Source: Helicobacter winghamensis ATCC BAA-430
GTDB taxonomy: Bacteria; Campylobacterota; Campylobacteria; Campylobacterales; Helicobacteraceae
NCBI RefSeq assembly: GCF_028751035.1
Contig: NZ_CP063533.1
Span: 434,001-498,000, forward strand
Length of the DNA stretch: 64,000 nt
Direction of reading: 5' to 3'
In this document: piece by piece, positions 37,408-47,974 of the stretch
How positions within the stretch are numbered: position 1 is the first letter of the stretch
Layout: each line of letters opens with the position of its first letter
Notes under the pieces: model-generated
What the model was told of the DNA's origin: nothing
The model's input: the letters and a program-made list of their open reading frames with translations, nothing else
The model's database searches: none
Position numbers and translations under genes: made by a program

Positions 37408-38235
37408 ATGGCAATTAAAACATATAAACCATACACTCCTAGTAGAAGATTTATGAGTAATCTTAGCTCAGAAAATATTACTGCTAAAGCAAGTGTAAGA
37501 AAATTATTGGTGAAGCTTCCAGTTCACGCAGGGCGTAATAATAATGGTAGAATCACAAGTCGCCATAAAGAAGGTGGAGCAAAAAAGCTCTATAGAATTA
37601 TTGATTTTAAACGTAACAAGTTTAATGTTGAGGGTAAAGTGAGTGCGATTGAGTATGATCCATATAGAAATTGTAGAATTGCATTGATTACCTATGCAGA
37701 TGGCGATAAGCGTTATATTATTCAACCAAGTGGATTGGGCGTTGGTGATAAAGTCATTGCAGCTGAAGGTGGATTAGATATTCGCTTAGGTTATGCAATG
37801 AAGCTTAAAAATATTCCGATTGGAACAGTGATTCATAATATTGAAATGTATCCTGGGCGTGGTGGGCAACTTGCAAGGAGCGCAGGGGCTAGCGCACAAC
37901 TTATGGGTAGAGAAGGAAAATATTCAATTCTTAGAATGCCAAGTGGTGAAATGCGCTATATTTTAGGGGAATGTATGGCGACTATTGGAACAGTAGGAAA
38001 TGAGGATTTTGCAAACATTTCTATTGGTAAGGCAGGTCGTAATCGTCATTTAGGTGTGCGCCCACAGACAAGAGGTTCTGCAATGAACCCAGTGGATCAC
38101 CCACACGGCGGTGGCGAAGGTAAGACAGGTTCAAGTGGACATCCTGTTTCTCCGTGGGGTATGCCAGCTAAAGGTTATAAAACACGCAGAAAGAAAGCAA
38201 GCGATAAGCTAATTATTTCAAGAAGAAAAAAATAA
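37408..38235 (+). CDS. rplB: Ribosomal protein L2
   Basis: A 275-residue 50S protein essential for peptidyl transfer. [16 protein letters not shown] and the C-terminal [14 protein letters not shown], with the conserved histidine, are present. Confidence 0.98.
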   Translation: MAIKTYKPYTPSRRFMSNLSSENITAKASVRKLLVKLPVHAGRNNNGRITSRHKEGGAKKLYRIIDFKRNKFNVEGKVSAIEYDPYRNCRIALITYADGDKRYIIQPSGLGVGDKVIAAEGGLDIRLGYAMKLKNIPIGTVIHNIEMYPGRGGQLARSAGASAQLMGREGKYSILRMPSGEMRYILGECMATIGTVGNEDFANISIGKAGRNRHLGVRPQTRGSAMNPVDHPHGGGEGKTGSSGHPVSPWGMPAKGYKTRRKKASDKLIISRRKK

Positions 38236-38244
38236 GGAATATCA

Positions 38245-38526
38245 ATGGCTAGATCAATAAAAAAAGGTCCTTTTGTCGATGAACATTTGATGAAAAAAGT
38301 CATTAAGGCAAAAGAAACAAAAGACAATAAACCCATTAAAACATGGTCGCGTAGAAGCACGGTTATTCCTGATATGATCGGTTTAACTTTCAATGTGCAT
38401 AATGGCAGAGCTTTCGTTCCTGTATATGTAACAGAAAATCATGTTGGCTACAAACTAGGCGAATTTGCACCTACAAGAACTTTCAAAGGACACAAAGGTA
38501 GTGTCCAAAAGAAAATAGGCAAGTAA
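38245..38526 (+). CDS. rpsS: Ribosomal protein S19
   Basis: A 93-residue 30S head protein: [16 protein letters not shown] at the start, [20 protein letters not shown] and [17 protein letters not shown] follow. Confidence 0.98.
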   Translation: MARSIKKGPFVDEHLMKKVIKAKETKDNKPIKTWSRRSTVIPDMIGLTFNVHNGRAFVPVYVTENHVGYKLGEFAPTRTFKGHKGSVQKKIGK

Positions 38527-38536
38527 GGAGTGATTG

Positions 38537-38866
38537 ATGAGTAAAGCATTATTAAGATATATCCGATTATCTCCAACTAAAGCTAGATTAATTGCTAGGG
38601 AAGTGCAGGGTATGAATGCAGAGTTAGCAATTGCATCCTTGGAGTTTATGCCAAATAAAGCAGCAAGAATTATCTCAAAAGTTATTGCTTCAGCGGTTGC
38701 GAACGGCGGTTATGAGGCTGAAAATGTTATCGTTTCTTCTTGTAGGGTGGATGCTGGTCCTGTGCTTAGACGCTTTACGCCAAGAGCAAGAGGTAGAGCA
38801 ACTCCAGTTAGAAAACCAACTTCACATATTCTTGTGGAAGTATCACAACAAAGTAAGGATAAGTAA
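38537..38866 (+). CDS. rplV: Ribosomal protein L22
   Basis: A 109-residue 50S tunnel protein: [20 protein letters not shown] and the tip [21 protein letters not shown] use the ATG at 38537 (TAAGGAG upstream) instead of the TTG one codon before. Its last base overlaps the first of rpsC. Confidence 0.97.
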   Translation: MSKALLRYIRLSPTKARLIAREVQGMNAELAIASLEFMPNKAARIISKVIASAVANGGYEAENVIVSSCRVDAGPVLRRFTPRARGRATPVRKPTSHILVEVSQQSKDK

Positions 38867-39573
38867 TGGGTCAAAAAGTTAATCCGATTGGTCTAAGACT
38901 TGGAATAAATAGAAATTGGGAATCAAGATGGTTTCCTGCGTTTAACAGTGCTCCGCAAAATATTGCTGAAGATTACAAAATCAGAAAGTTTTTGAAAAAA
39001 GAACTTTATTATGCAAGTGTTAGTGATATTTTGATTGAACGCACAGCAAAAAAAGTGCGTGTTACTGTTGTTGCGGCGCGTCCGGGAATTATTATTGGAA
39101 AAAAAGGTGCAGATGTTGAAAAGCTGAAAGAATCTTTGAAGAAAATTGTCAATAAAGATATTTTTATCAACATTAAAGAAGTAAAGAAACCACAAAGCAA
39201 TGCACAACTTGCAGCAGAAAGTGTTGCAACGCAACTCGAGCGCCGTATTGCATTTAGGCGTGCAATGAAAAAGGTTATGCAAGGCGCTATTAAATCTGGC
39301 GCAAAAGGAATTAAAGTTCGTGTTTCTGGTCGTTTAGCGGGTGCTGAAATGGCAAGAACAGAGTGGTATATGGAAGGCAGAATTCCATTGCACACTTTAA
39401 GAGCGAAAATTGATTATGGATTTGCAGAAGCTTTAACAACTTATGGAAATATTGGTGTAAAGGTTTGGATTTTTAAAGGTGAAGTTTTACAAAAAGGAAT
39501 CCAATCTGAAAAGCAAAATGAAGATGGTGAAGAGAAATCAAGCCGTCCAGCTAGAAAGAGAAGGGGGCAATAA
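38866..39573 (+). CDS. rpsC: Ribosomal protein S3
   Basis: A 235-residue 30S protein at the mRNA entry site. [20 protein letters not shown], the KH-domain GxxG in [16 protein letters not shown] and [18 protein letters not shown] are visible. The C-terminus is a charged tail. Confidence 0.98.
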   Translation: MGQKVNPIGLRLGINRNWESRWFPAFNSAPQNIAEDYKIRKFLKKELYYASVSDILIERTAKKVRVTVVAARPGIIIGKKGADVEKLKESLKKIVNKDIFINIKEVKKPQSNAQLAAESVATQLERRIAFRRAMKKVMQGAIKSGAKGIKVRVSGRLAGAEMARTEWYMEGRIPLHTLRAKIDYGFAEALTTYGNIGVKVWIFKGEVLQKGIQSEKQNEDGEEKSSRPARKRRGQ

Positions 39574-39575
39574 TT

Positions 39576-40001
39576 ATGTTAATGCCAAAAAGAACAAAAT
39601 ATAGAAAGCAGATGAAGGGAAGAAATCGTGGCAAAGCATTTCGCGGAACCTCATTAGCATTTGGTGAATTTGGGATTAAAGCAATTGAGCATGGGAGAAT
39701 CGATTCCCGCCAAATTGAAGCAGCGCGTGTTGCAATGACGCGCGCAACAAAAAGAACAGGAATGGTGTGGATTCGTGTTTTCCCAGATAAACCTTTAACG
39801 GCAAAGCCACTTGAAACAAGAATGGGTAAAGGTAAAGGTGCTGTCGATAAGTGGGTAATGAATATTAAACCGGGCAGAATCATTTATGAAATGGGAAGTG
39901 TTGATGAAACACTTGCAAGGAGTGCATTGGCTCTTGCACAAAGTAAGCTCCCTTTTAAAACAAAAATTGTAACAAGAGAGGGTGAAAATGAAATATACTG
40001 A
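39576..40001 (+). CDS. rplP: Ribosomal protein L16
   Basis: A 141-residue 50S protein beginning [15 protein letters not shown], with the arginine-rich [12 protein letters not shown]-type segment. The 3' end overlaps rpmC by 14 bases. Confidence 0.98.
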   Translation: MLMPKRTKYRKQMKGRNRGKAFRGTSLAFGEFGIKAIEHGRIDSRQIEAARVAMTRATKRTGMVWIRVFPDKPLTAKPLETRMGKGKGAVDKWVMNIKPGRIIYEMGSVDETLARSALALAQSKLPFKTKIVTREGENEIY

Positions 40002-40179
40002 TATTAATACTAAAACAATTGAAGAGTTAAATACTCTCTTAAAAGAAAAAGAAACGCTTTTGTTTGAATTAAACTTAAAATTAAGAACAATGCAATTAAC
40101 AAATTCTAGTGAAATAAGAGTTGCAAAAAAAGATATTGCTAGAATCAAGACAGCTCTTAATGAAAAAAGGAGGGCGTAA
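39988..40179 (+). CDS. rpmC: Ribosomal protein L29
   Basis: A 63-residue two-helix 50S protein ([17 protein letters not shown]...). The ATG at 39988 is favoured over a GTG two codons earlier because GAGGG is then correctly spaced and the N-terminus matches the family. Confidence 0.95.
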   Translation: MKYTDINTKTIEELNTLLKEKETLLFELNLKLRTMQLTNSSEIRVAKKDIARIKTALNEKRRA

Positions 40180-40446
40180 ATGAGTGGCGCACAACCGCAC
40201 AAGAGAGTTATTGCTGGCAAGGTAGTAACAAAAACAGGTGATAAGAGTGTAACAATTCTTGTTGAAAGGCGCGTTATGCATTTAAAATATAGAAAAATCG
40301 TTAAAAGATTTAAACGCTATATTGTGCATGATGAGAATAATAGTGTAAAAGTAGGTGATGTGATTGAGGCAATTGAATGTAAACCACTTTCAAAAAGAAA
40401 GGCTTTTACACTTCATAAAGTTGTATCTGTAGGAGTTGAATTATGA
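40180..40446 (+). CDS. rpsQ: Ribosomal protein S17
   Basis: An 88-residue 30S OB-fold protein: [20 protein letters not shown] and [12 protein letters not shown]. The ATG follows the rpmC stop directly. Confidence 0.97.
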   Translation: MSGAQPHKRVIAGKVVTKTGDKSVTILVERRVMHLKYRKIVKRFKRYIVHDENNSVKVGDVIEAIECKPLSKRKAFTLHKVVSVGVEL

Positions 40447-40811
40447 TTCAAAGTTTTACAAGATTAAATGTTGCTGATAACAGTGGAGCAAAAGAAGTAA
40501 TGTGCATCAAAGTTTTAGGCGGAAGTAAAAGACGCTATGCAACCGTTGGAGATGTGATTGTTGCTTCTGTTAAAAAAGCTCTGCCAAGTGGTAAGGTTAA
40601 AAAAGGTCAAGTCGTTAAAGCAGTTGTTGTGAGAACAAAAAAAGAATTGCATCGTGAAGATGGTGCATTAATCCGTTTTGATGATAATGCAGCTGTAATT
40701 TTAGACAGCAAAAAAGAGCCTATTGGAACGCGTATTTTTGGACCAGTCGGTAGAGAGATTCGTTATGCTAATTTTATGAAAATCGTATCATTGGCGCCGG
40801 AGGTATTATAA
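40443..40811 (+). CDS. rplN: Ribosomal protein L14
   Basis: A 122-residue 50S protein: [20 protein letters not shown] and [24 protein letters not shown] are near-invariant. Overlaps rpsQ by four bases. Confidence 0.98.
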   Translation: MIQSFTRLNVADNSGAKEVMCIKVLGGSKRRYATVGDVIVASVKKALPSGKVKKGQVVKAVVVRTKKELHREDGALIRFDDNAAVILDSKKEPIGTRIFGPVGREIRYANFMKIVSLAPEVL

Positions 40812-41041
40812 TGGCTAAATTTAAAATTAAAAAAGGTGATTTGGTAGAAATAATCACTGGGGACGACAAAGGTAAGAAGGCTAAGATTTTGCGTGTATTA
40901 CCTAAAACTTCGCAAGTAATTGTGGAGGGCTGCAAAGTGGCAAAAAAATCTGTAAAGCCAAGTGATAAGAATCCAAAAGGTGGTTTTATAGACAAAGAAA
41001 TGCCAATCCATATTTCAAATGTTAAGAAAGCGGAGGATTAA
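40811..41041 (+). CDS. rplX: Ribosomal protein L24
   Basis: A 76-residue 50S assembly initiator with the KOW motif [20 protein letters not shown]. Its start overlaps the last base of rplN. It is shorter than the E. coli protein (about 104 residues), as usual in this group. Confidence 0.96.
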   Translation: MAKFKIKKGDLVEIITGDDKGKKAKILRVLPKTSQVIVEGCKVAKKSVKPSDKNPKGGFIDKEMPIHISNVKKAED

Positions 41042-41044
41042 TCG

Positions 41045-41599
41045 ATGTTCGCATTAAAAGCTGCTTATAAAAATGAAATTAAAGCAAAGTTAGCAGAAGA
41101 GTTGGGCGTTAAAAATCCTATGCTCTTACCAAAATTAGAAAAAATCGTAATTAGTGTTGGTGCTGGTATGCATGCAAAGGACACAAAAATTATGCAAAAT
41201 ATTGCAGATACGATTTCGCTAATTGCGGGACAAAAAGCAGTGATTACAATTGCTAAAAAGTCTGTTGCTGGCTTTAAAATGCGTGAGGGAATGCCTATGG
41301 GTGTAAAGGTTACACTAAGAGGTAATCAAATGTATAACTTCCTAGAGAAGTTAATTGTGATTGCGCTACCAAGAGTGAAAGACTTCCGAGGGATACCACG
41401 CAATGGGTTTGATGGAAGAGGAAATTATAGCTTTGGTGTGAATGAGCAATTAATTTTTCCAGAAGTAGTGTATGATGATATTATGGTAAGCCACGGAATG
41501 AATATTACATTTGTAACATCTGCTACAAATGATAAAGATGCGTTTAAATTGCTTGAACTCTTTGGCTTGCCTTTTGCAAAAGGAAGAAATAATGGCTAA
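41045..41599 (+). CDS. rplE: Ribosomal protein L5
   Basis: A 184-residue 50S protein binding 5S r[39 protein letters not shown] and [16 protein letters not shown]. Overlaps rpsN by eight bases. Confidence 0.98.
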   Translation: MFALKAAYKNEIKAKLAEELGVKNPMLLPKLEKIVISVGAGMHAKDTKIMQNIADTISLIAGQKAVITIAKKSVAGFKMREGMPMGVKVTLRGNQMYNFLEKLIVIALPRVKDFRGIPRNGFDGRGNYSFGVNEQLIFPEVVYDDIMVSHGMNITFVTSATNDKDAFKLLELFGLPFAKGRNNG

Positions 41600-41777
41600 A
41601 AAATCTATGATTGCAAAGGCAGCAAGAAAGCCTAAGTTTAAAGTAAGAGCATATACAAGATGTTCTATTTGTGGGAGACCACATTCTGTTTATAGAGATT
41701 TTGGTATTTGCCGTGTTTGCCTTCGTAAAATGGGAAATGAAGGTTTAATACCTGGACTAAGAAAAGCAAGTTGGTAA
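41592..41777 (+). CDS. rpsN: Ribosomal protein S14, zinc-binding type
   Basis: The short 61-residue type Z form: [15 protein letters not shown] then [20 protein letters not shown], with four cysteines for zinc. The ATG at 41592 inside the end of rplE is the correct start. Confidence 0.97.
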   Translation: MAKKSMIAKAARKPKFKVRAYTRCSICGRPHSVYRDFGICRVCLRKMGNEGLIPGLRKASW

Positions 41778-41787
41778 AGGGGCGAAA

Positions 41788-42183
41788 ATGGTAAATGATA
41801 TTATTGCAGATTCGTTAACAAGAATCAGAAATGCAAGTATGCGTCGTTTGGATACGACAAATTTGTATTATGCAAAAATTGTCGTGTCTATTCTAGAAGT
41901 TTTTCAGGCAAAAGGCTTTATTGAAGGTTTTAAGGTTATCGAGCAAGATAAAAAACAGTCCATTAATGTTGTTTTAAAATATGATGAAAAAGGACATTCT
42001 GTGATTAATGAAATCACTAGAATTTCAAAGCCTGGAAGACGCGTTTATAAAAGTAGAAATGAACTTAAACGCTTTAAAAATGGTTATGGAACGATTGTTG
42101 TAAGCACAAGCAAAGGTGTGATTGCTAATGAAGATGCTTATAAGGCAAATGTGGGTGGTGAAGCCCTTTGCAGTATTTGGTAG
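41788..42183 (+). CDS. rpsH: Ribosomal protein S8
   Basis: A 131-residue 30S protein: [18 protein letters not shown] and the C-terminal [21 protein letters not shown]. It is the translational repressor of the spc operon in E. coli; regulation here is unknown. Confidence 0.97.
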   Translation: MVNDIIADSLTRIRNASMRRLDTTNLYYAKIVVSILEVFQAKGFIEGFKVIEQDKKQSINVVLKYDEKGHSVINEITRISKPGRRVYKSRNELKRFKNGYGTIVVSTSKGVIANEDAYKANVGGEALCSIW

Positions 42184-42192
42184 GAGAGAGTA

Positions 42193-42729
42193 ATGTCAAG
42201 AGTTGGAAAAAAACCTATTAGCATTCCAAGTAGTGTTCAGGTGAGCATTGAAGGAAGCAAAATAGTTTTTAAGGGTGGTAAGCTTACAAAAGAATTAGAG
42301 ACCTATGGACGTGTTGGAGTCGTTTTTAAAGATGGAGAGTTAAGTTTCTCTTTGAATGGCGAAAGTGCGCAAGCTAGAGCATATTGGGGGACTTATAGGG
42401 CACTAGCAAATAATATTGTAATAGGTTTAACAGATGGTTTTAGTAAGCAATTAGAAATCAATGGTGTAGGTTATAAAGCAGCAGTAAAAGGTAAAGTTTT
42501 AGAACTTGCTCTTGGATTTTCTCATCCTATTAACTATGATATTCCAGAAGGTATAGAAATTAGCGTTGATAAGAATATTATTCTTATTAAAGGCGCTGAT
42601 AAGCAACAAATCGGACAGATTGCAGCAGAGATTAGAGAGTTTAGACCACCAGAGCCTTATAAAGGCAAGGGTGTGAAATATTCTGATGAGCGCATTATTC
42701 GCAAAGCTGGTAAAACTTCTAAAAAGTAA
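42193..42729 (+). CDS. rplF: Ribosomal protein L6
   Basis: A 178-residue 50S protein with two related domains: [20 protein letters not shown] and the C-terminal [20 protein letters not shown]. Confidence 0.98.
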   Translation: MSRVGKKPISIPSSVQVSIEGSKIVFKGGKLTKELETYGRVGVVFKDGELSFSLNGESAQARAYWGTYRALANNIVIGLTDGFSKQLEINGVGYKAAVKGKVLELALGFSHPINYDIPEGIEISVDKNIILIKGADKQQIGQIAAEIREFRPPEPYKGKGVKYSDERIIRKAGKTSKK

Positions 42730-42738
42730 GGATAGATA

Positions 42739-43095
42739 ATGACAAATAAAATTATTAGACAAAAAAGAAGTTTAAGACTTAAAAGAAAGCTTAGAATTCG
42801 CGCAAAAGTTTTTGGATGTGCTACAACTCCAAGATTAAGTATCTTTCGCTCAAACAGATATTTTTATGCTCAAGCGATTGATGATACAAAGGGCGTAACT
42901 CTAGCAAGTGTTGATGGTAAAAAAATGGGCTTAAAAAATAATAAAGAAGATGTGAAAAAAATTGCTGCTGCATTTGCAGATAGTCTTAAAAAGGTAAATA
43001 TTTCTAAAGTTCTTTTTGATAGAAATGGCTATTTGTATCATGGTGTTGTTGCAAGTTTTGCTGATTCTCTCCGTGAAAACGGAATTAATCTGTAG
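42739..43095 (+). CDS. rplR: Ribosomal protein L18
   Basis: A 118-residue 50S protein that binds 5S rRNA, with [20 protein letters not shown] and [20 protein letters not shown]. Confidence 0.97.
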   Translation: MTNKIIRQKRSLRLKRKLRIRAKVFGCATTPRLSIFRSNRYFYAQAIDDTKGVTLASVDGKKMGLKNNKEDVKKIAAAFADSLKKVNISKVLFDRNGYLYHGVVASFADSLRENGINL

Positions 43096-43103
43096 GGGTA
43101 ATT

Positions 43104-43544
43104 ATGGAAATTAATAGAGAAGAGTTTGAAGAATATGTTGTAAATATTGGGCGTGTTACGAAGGTGGTTAAAGGTGGGCGCAGATTCCGCTTCAATGCAT
43201 TAGTTGTTGTTGGAAATAAGGCGGGCTTGGTAGGTTTCGGTTTAGGTAAAGCAAAAGAAGTTCCAGACGCGATTAAAAAAGCCATTGATGATGCCTTTAA
43301 AAATATTATTAAAGTTAATATTAAAGGAACTACAATTGCTCATGATGTGCAAGAAAAATACAATTCAAGCATTGTATTGCTAAAGCCAGCAAGTGAAGGA
43401 ACAGGCGTAATTGCAGGCGGTTCAGTGCGTCCAGTGTTAGAAAAGGCAGGAATTAAGGATATTTTAACAAAGTCTTTAGGGTCAAATAATCCTTATAATG
43501 TTGTGCGTGCAACTATTGAAGCCCTTTCTAAGGTAAAAGCATAA
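43104..43544 (+). CDS. rpsE: Ribosomal protein S5
   Basis: A 146-residue 30S protein important for decoding accuracy: [20 protein letters not shown] and [20 protein letters not shown]. It is shorter at both ends than the E. coli form. Confidence 0.97.
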   Translation: MEINREEFEEYVVNIGRVTKVVKGGRRFRFNALVVVGNKAGLVGFGLGKAKEVPDAIKKAIDDAFKNIIKVNIKGTTIAHDVQEKYNSSIVLLKPASEGTGVIAGGSVRPVLEKAGIKDILTKSLGSNNPYNVVRATIEALSKVKA

Positions 43545-43553
43545 GGAGATTGT

Positions 43554-43955
43554 ATGGCATTAGAAAATTTAGCACCTGCTAGAGGCAGTGTAAAAAAAAT
43601 TAAAAGAGTAGGGCGTGGACAAGGTAGTGGTATGGGTAAAACTTCCACAAGAGGCGGTAAAGGACAAACTGCAAGAACAGGTTCTAAACAAAAAAGAGGT
43701 TTTGAAGGTGGTCAACAGCCTTTACAGCGTCGTTTGCCAAAAATTGGTTTTACTAGTCGCATTGAAAAGCCTTATGTAATTAATGTAGATGCTATCAAAG
43801 CAGTAGCAAGTTTAATGGAAATTACTTTTGAGAGCATCAAGGGTGTGCATAAATTCCCATCTTACACAACAAAAATTAAACTGATTGGTGTAGAGGCTAA
43901 AAATCTTGCATCAAAAATTAAAGATGAGAGAATTACAACAAGCGGACAAAAATAA
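43554..43955 (+). CDS. rplO: Ribosomal protein L15
   Basis: A 133-residue 50S protein: [19 protein letters not shown] and [17 protein letters not shown]. The start of secY overlaps its last base. Confidence 0.97.
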   Translation: MALENLAPARGSVKKIKRVGRGQGSGMGKTSTRGGKGQTARTGSKQKRGFEGGQQPLQRRLPKIGFTSRIEKPYVINVDAIKAVASLMEITFESIKGVHKFPSYTTKIKLIGVEAKNLASKIKDERITTSGQK

Positions 43956-45214
43956 TGAATAAAGCAATTGTCAATAAGATTCTTATTACGCTAGGCTTTC
44001 TTTTAGCCTACCGCGTGTTGGCATATGTTCCAGTACCGGGTGTTGATACAATGGTGATTAAATCATTTTTTGACAATAACGCTTCTAATGCACTGGGTTT
44101 ATTTAATATGTTTAGCGGTAATGCTGTGGAGAGACTTAGTATCATTTCACTAGGAATTATGCCTTATATTACTGCATCCATTATTATGGAACTTTTGGCT
44201 TCCACCTTTCCAAATCTTGGTAAAATGAAAAAAGAACGCGATGGTATGCAAAAATATATGCAAATTATCCGTTATGCAACTATTGGAATTACGATTGTTC
44301 AGGCTGTCGGTGTGTCCATTGGTTTAAAGAGTTTGGGAACGGGGGCAAATGGCGCAATAATGATTGATATGAATGTATTTATTGCAATTTCTGCACTTTC
44401 AATGCTTTGTGGAACAATGTTGTTGATGTGGATTGGTGAGCAAATCACGCAAAGAGGAATTGGGAATGGAATTAGTCTAATTATCTTTAGTGGGATTGTA
44501 TCTGGAATTCCTAGTGCTATTGCTGGAACATTTAATCTTGTCAATACAAATCAAATTAGTTGGATTGTATTATTGTTTATTGCTGCAATTATCATTATTA
44601 CGGTGGGCTGTATCATTTATATTGAGCTTGGGGAAAGAAGGATCCCAGTTTCTTATTCTCGTAAAGTTGTAATGCAAAATCAAGATAAGCGTATTATGAA
44701 TTATATTCCTATCAAGATGAATTTAAGCGGAGTGATTCCGCCTATTTTTGCTTCTGCACTCTTGATGTTTCCTAGTACAATTTTGCAAAGTTCTTCAAAT
44801 AGCGTTGTTATGCAAATTGCGGATTTTTTAAATCCTAATGGTTATACTTATAATGTGCTAATGTTTTTCTTTGTAATGTTTTTTGCATATTTTTATGCTT
44901 CTATTGTATTTAATCCAAAAGATATTTCGGAGAATCTAAAAAGACAGGGTGGCTTTATTCCAGGAATCCGACCAGGTGAAGGCACTGCAAATTTTTTAAC
45001 AGATATTGCGAGTAGGTTAACACTTTGGGGGGCTTTATATTTAGCTTTAATTGCGACATTGCCTTGGATTTTAGTCAAAGCCTCTGGCGTGCCTTTTTAT
45101 TTTGGAGGGACAGCGGTGCTTATTGTTGTGCAGGTTGCCGTAGATACAATGCGCAAGATTGAAGCACAGATTTATATGAACAAATACAAAACTCTAAGTG
45201 CAGTAGGCTTGTAA
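43955..45214 (+). CDS. secY: Preprotein translocase channel SecY
   Basis: The 419-residue ten-helix channel of the Sec translocon. MFSGNAVERLSIISLGIMPYITASI is the plug and helix-2 region; ERRIPVSYSRKVV lies in the cytoplasmic C4 loop; the later GFIPGIRPGE is in C5. Start overlaps rplO, and map begins directly after the stop. Confidence 0.98.
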   Translation: MNKAIVNKILITLGFLLAYRVLAYVPVPGVDTMVIKSFFDNNASNALGLFNMFSGNAVERLSIISLGIMPYITASIIMELLASTFPNLGKMKKERDGMQKYMQIIRYATIGITIVQAVGVSIGLKSLGTGANGAIMIDMNVFIAISALSMLCGTMLLMWIGEQITQRGIGNGISLIIFSGIVSGIPSAIAGTFNLVNTNQISWIVLLFIAAIIIITVGCIIYIELGERRIPVSYSRKVVMQNQDKRIMNYIPIKMNLSGVIPPIFASALLMFPSTILQSSSNSVVMQIADFLNPNGYTYNVLMFFFVMFFAYFYASIVFNPKDISENLKRQGGFIPGIRPGEGTANFLTDIASRLTLWGALYLALIATLPWILVKASGVPFYFGGTAVLIVVQVAVDTMRKIEAQIYMNKYKTLSAVGL

Positions 45215-45973
45215 ATGGCAATTGCAATTAGAAAGCCTAATGAAATTAAAGCGCTTAGGGCAGCAAATAGAATTGTTGGCAAAACGCTCAATCACTTAAA
45301 AAGTCAAATTAAGCCTGGAGTTGCACTAAAAGAGTTGGATAAAATGTGTGAGGATATGATTCGTTCTTGTGGCGCGATTCCATCTTTTAAGGGTCTGTAT
45401 GGCTTCAGTGGTTCTGTCTGCACTTCTGTTAATGAAGTGATTATTCACGGAATCCCCACAGATTATAAATTGCAAGTTGGCGATATTGTGGGGCTTGATA
45501 TTGGAACACAACTTGATGGATGGTATGGTGATGGAGCGATAACTTGTGGTGTTGGTGAAATTTCACAAGCTGATCAGCGTTTGATTGCTTGTTCTAAAGA
45601 TGCTTTGTATTTTGCAATTTCTCAAATTACGACAGGAATGCACTTTAAGGAATTGAGTGCAATTTTAGAGCAATTTATTTTAGAATATGGATATGTCCCC
45701 TTGCGTGGTTTTTGTGGGCACGGAATTGGTAGAAGACCACATGAAGAGCCGGAGATCCCTAATTATTTGGAAGGAAAAAAAGCCAAGCAAGGCGACAAAA
45801 TCAAAGAAGGAATGGTATTTTGCATTGAACCTATGATTTGCCAAAAAGATGGAGAGCCAAGGATTTTAGAGGATGATTGGAGTGTTGTTTCAGTAGATGG
45901 TTTAAGGGGTAGCCATTATGAGCATACAGTCGCAATTATTAATGGAAAGGCGGAGATTCTATCCGTAGAATAA
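45215..45973 (+). CDS. map: Methionine aminopeptidase, type I
   Basis: Removes N-terminal Met. A 252-residue M24 enzyme with metal ligands in [16 protein letters not shown] (two Asp), [17 protein letters not shown] (His) and VFCIEPM / HYEHTVAI (two Glu region). Directly abuts secY. Confidence 0.97.
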   Translation: MAIAIRKPNEIKALRAANRIVGKTLNHLKSQIKPGVALKELDKMCEDMIRSCGAIPSFKGLYGFSGSVCTSVNEVIIHGIPTDYKLQVGDIVGLDIGTQLDGWYGDGAITCGVGEISQADQRLIACSKDALYFAISQITTGMHFKELSAILEQFILEYGYVPLRGFCGHGIGRRPHEEPEIPNYLEGKKAKQGDKIKEGMVFCIEPMICQKDGEPRILEDDWSVVSVDGLRGSHYEHTVAIINGKAEILSVE

Positions 45974-45992
45974 TTATAAAAAAGGTAGTACA

Positions 45993-46211
45993 GTGGCAAA
46001 AGATGATGTAATTGAAGTGGATGGAATCGTAAAGGAAGCATTGCCTAATGCAACTTTTCGTGTGGAGCTTGAAAATGGGCATATTATTTTGTGTCATATT
46101 GCAGGGCGTATGCGTATGCATTATATTAAAATTCTGCAAGGCGATAAGGTGAAAATTGAACTCACACCTTATAGTTTAGATAAGGGCAGAATTACTTTTA
46201 GATATAAGTAG
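45993..46211 (+). CDS. infA: Translation initiation factor IF-1
   Basis: A 72-residue OB-fold protein: [20 protein letters not shown] and [19 protein letters not shown]. It uses a GTG start at 45993. Confidence 0.97.
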   Translation: MAKDDVIEVDGIVKEALPNATFRVELENGHIILCHIAGRMRMHYIKILQGDKVKIELTPYSLDKGRITFRYK

Positions 46212-46423
46212 TTTTTAATAACTTTTTAAGTATAATCAAATCTTTATTGCAAAATTTTTGTTTTGCACAGTCGTTTAGGTGTTTGGAAATGCCTTGGAGG
46301 ACTATAAACTCAATGCCTATTTTAGGAAGCGATAATTAAATTTAGAGCATTCCAAAGTGATGTGTGGGAATTCCCATAGACGCAGTATTTTATAAGGCGT
46401 AGCCTTAGAAGTAGGAGTAAGCT
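46212..46423 (+). promoter_or_regulatory. Internal promoter and structured leader before rpmJ
   Basis: The only long gap in the ribosomal cluster. A TATAAT at 46231-46236 would start a transcript with a ~180-base leader. In it lie a 12-base palindrome TGGGAATTCCCA (46365-46376), a hairpin TAAGGC-GTA-GCCTTA (46393-46407) just before the rpmJ ribosome binding site, and a possible 16-codon leader frame at about 46289-46339 starting ATGCCTTGG. The alpha operon is repressed by S4 in E. coli; a similar control site here is possible but not shown. Confidence 0.5.
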
Positions 46424-46537
46424 ATGAAAGTTAGACCTTCTGTCAAAAAAATGTGCGACAAATGCAAGGTTATTAAAAGAAAAGGCGTGATTCGAGTAAT
46501 TTGCGAGAATCCAAAACATAAACAAAGACAAGGTTAA
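46424..46537 (+). CDS. rpmJ: Ribosomal protein L36
   Basis: A 37-residue zinc-binding 50S protein: [20 protein letters not shown] then [17 protein letters not shown], with the C-x2-C...C...H ligands intact. It is preceded by AGGAG. First gene after the leader. Confidence 0.97.
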   Translation: MKVRPSVKKMCDKCKVIKRKGVIRVICENPKHKQRQG

Positions 46538-46548
46538 AAGGAAAAATA

Positions 46549-46917
46549 ATGGCGAGAATTGCTGGTGTTGATTTACCCAAAAAAAAGAGAATTGAATATG
46601 CTTTGACTTACATTTATGGTGTAGGTTTAAAGACTTCAAGAGATATTTTAAATGCAGTAAAAATCTCTTATGACAAAAGGGTTCAAGACCTTAGTGAGGA
46701 TGAAGTTTCTTCAATTGCAAAAGAAATTCAAGCTCATCATATCGTAGAGGGTGATTTGCGCAAAAAAGTTACAATGGACATTAAAGCTCTTATGGACTTA
46801 GGAAACTATCGCGGTTTAAGACATCGTAAAGGACTTCCTGTTCGTGGTCAAACAACAAAAAATAATGCAAGAACACGAAAAGGCAAGAGAAAAACAGTTG
46901 GTAGTGCATCAAAATAG
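46549..46917 (+). CDS. rpsM: Ribosomal protein S13
   Basis: A 122-residue 30S head protein: [20 protein letters not shown] and [20 protein letters not shown]. Eleven bases after rpmJ. Confidence 0.98.
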   Translation: MARIAGVDLPKKKRIEYALTYIYGVGLKTSRDILNAVKISYDKRVQDLSEDEVSSIAKEIQAHHIVEGDLRKKVTMDIKALMDLGNYRGLRHRKGLPVRGQTTKNNARTRKGKRKTVGSASK

Positions 46918-46926
46918 GAGTAAATA

Positions 46927-47319
46927 ATGGCTAAAAGAAATGTAAATAAAAAAAGAGTAGTTAAAAAGAATATTGCAAGGGGTATTATTCATATCTCTGC
47001 TGCTTTTAACAATACAAGCGTAACCATCACAGATGAAATGGGTAATGTGATTTGCTGGAGCACAGCGGGTGCATTAGGGTTTAAAGGAAGTAAAAAATCA
47101 ACTCCTTATGCGGCACAACAAGCGGTTGAAGATGCAGTTTCTAAGGCAAAAGAGCATGGAATTAAAGAGCTTGGAGTAAAAATTCAAGGTCCAGGAAGTG
47201 GTCGTGAAACTGCTGTGAAAAGCTTAGGAAGTATTGAAGGAATCAAGGTTTTATGGTTTAAAGATGTTACACCATTGCCACATAATGGTTGCCGCGCGCC
47301 AAAAAGAAGAAGAGTGTAA
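46927..47319 (+). CDS. rpsK: Ribosomal protein S11
   Basis: A 130-residue 30S platform protein: [35 protein letters not shown] and the C-terminal [16 protein letters not shown]. Confidence 0.98.
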   Translation: MAKRNVNKKRVVKKNIARGIIHISAAFNNTSVTITDEMGNVICWSTAGALGFKGSKKSTPYAAQQAVEDAVSKAKEHGIKELGVKIQGPGSGRETAVKSLGSIEGIKVLWFKDVTPLPHNGCRAPKRRRV

Positions 47320-47328
47320 GGAGAGATA

Positions 47329-47955
47329 ATGGCAAGATATAGAGGTCCTGTTGAAAAGATTGAAAGAAGATTTGGCGTTAGTCTTGCGTTGAAAGGTGAG
47401 CGTAGATTAGCGGGAAAAAGTGCTTTAGATAAGCGTCCTTATGGTCCGGGTCAGCACGGACAAAGACGCGGAAAAATTTCAGAATACGGAATCCAGTTGC
47501 GTGAAAAACAAAAAGCAAGGATGATGTATGGAGTTTCTGAAAAACAATTTCGTGCAATTTTCGTAGAAGCGAATAGATTAGAGGGGAACACTGGAGAAAA
47601 TCTAGTGAAGCTTATTGAAAGAAGATTGGATAATGTTGTTTATAGAATGGGATTTGCAACAACAAGAAGATTTGCTAGACAGCTTGTTGTGCATGGACAT
47701 ATTTTAGTAGATGGCAAAAAGCTCGATATTCCTTCTGCGCTAGTTGGCGTTGGACAAAAAGTTGAGATTTGCGAAAAAACTAAAAAGAATCCGCAAGTTC
47801 AAAGAGCAATTGAATTGACAAAACAAACAGGAATTGCTCCTTGGGTAGATGTGGATCAGGATAAAGTATTTGGAATCTTTACACGCCTTCCAGAGCGCGA
47901 AGAGGTAGTTATTCCAATTGAAGAAAAGCTCATTGTTGAGTTGTATTCTAAATAA
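47329..47955 (+). CDS. rpsD: Ribosomal protein S4
   Basis: A 208-residue 30S assembly protein: [25 protein letters not shown], and the S4 RNA-binding domain from [20 protein letters not shown]. It lacks the N-terminal zinc cysteines of the C+ type. In other bacteria it represses the alpha operon. Confidence 0.97.
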   Translation: MARYRGPVEKIERRFGVSLALKGERRLAGKSALDKRPYGPGQHGQRRGKISEYGIQLREKQKARMMYGVSEKQFRAIFVEANRLEGNTGENLVKLIERRLDNVVYRMGFATTRRFARQLVVHGHILVDGKKLDIPSALVGVGQKVEICEKTKKNPQVQRAIELTKQTGIAPWVDVDQDKVFGIFTRLPEREEVVIPIEEKLIVELYSK

Positions 47956-47974
47956 TTTGTAGGAAAGGGTTAGT

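Noticed and set aside
39795-40220. 141-codon frame on the minus strand within the ribosomal cluster
   Set aside because: Antisense to rplP, rpmC and rpsQ; no independent support.
46322-46639. 105-codon minus-strand frame over rpmJ and the leader
   Set aside because: It overlaps the true rpmJ and rpsM genes; composition is that of a shadow frame.
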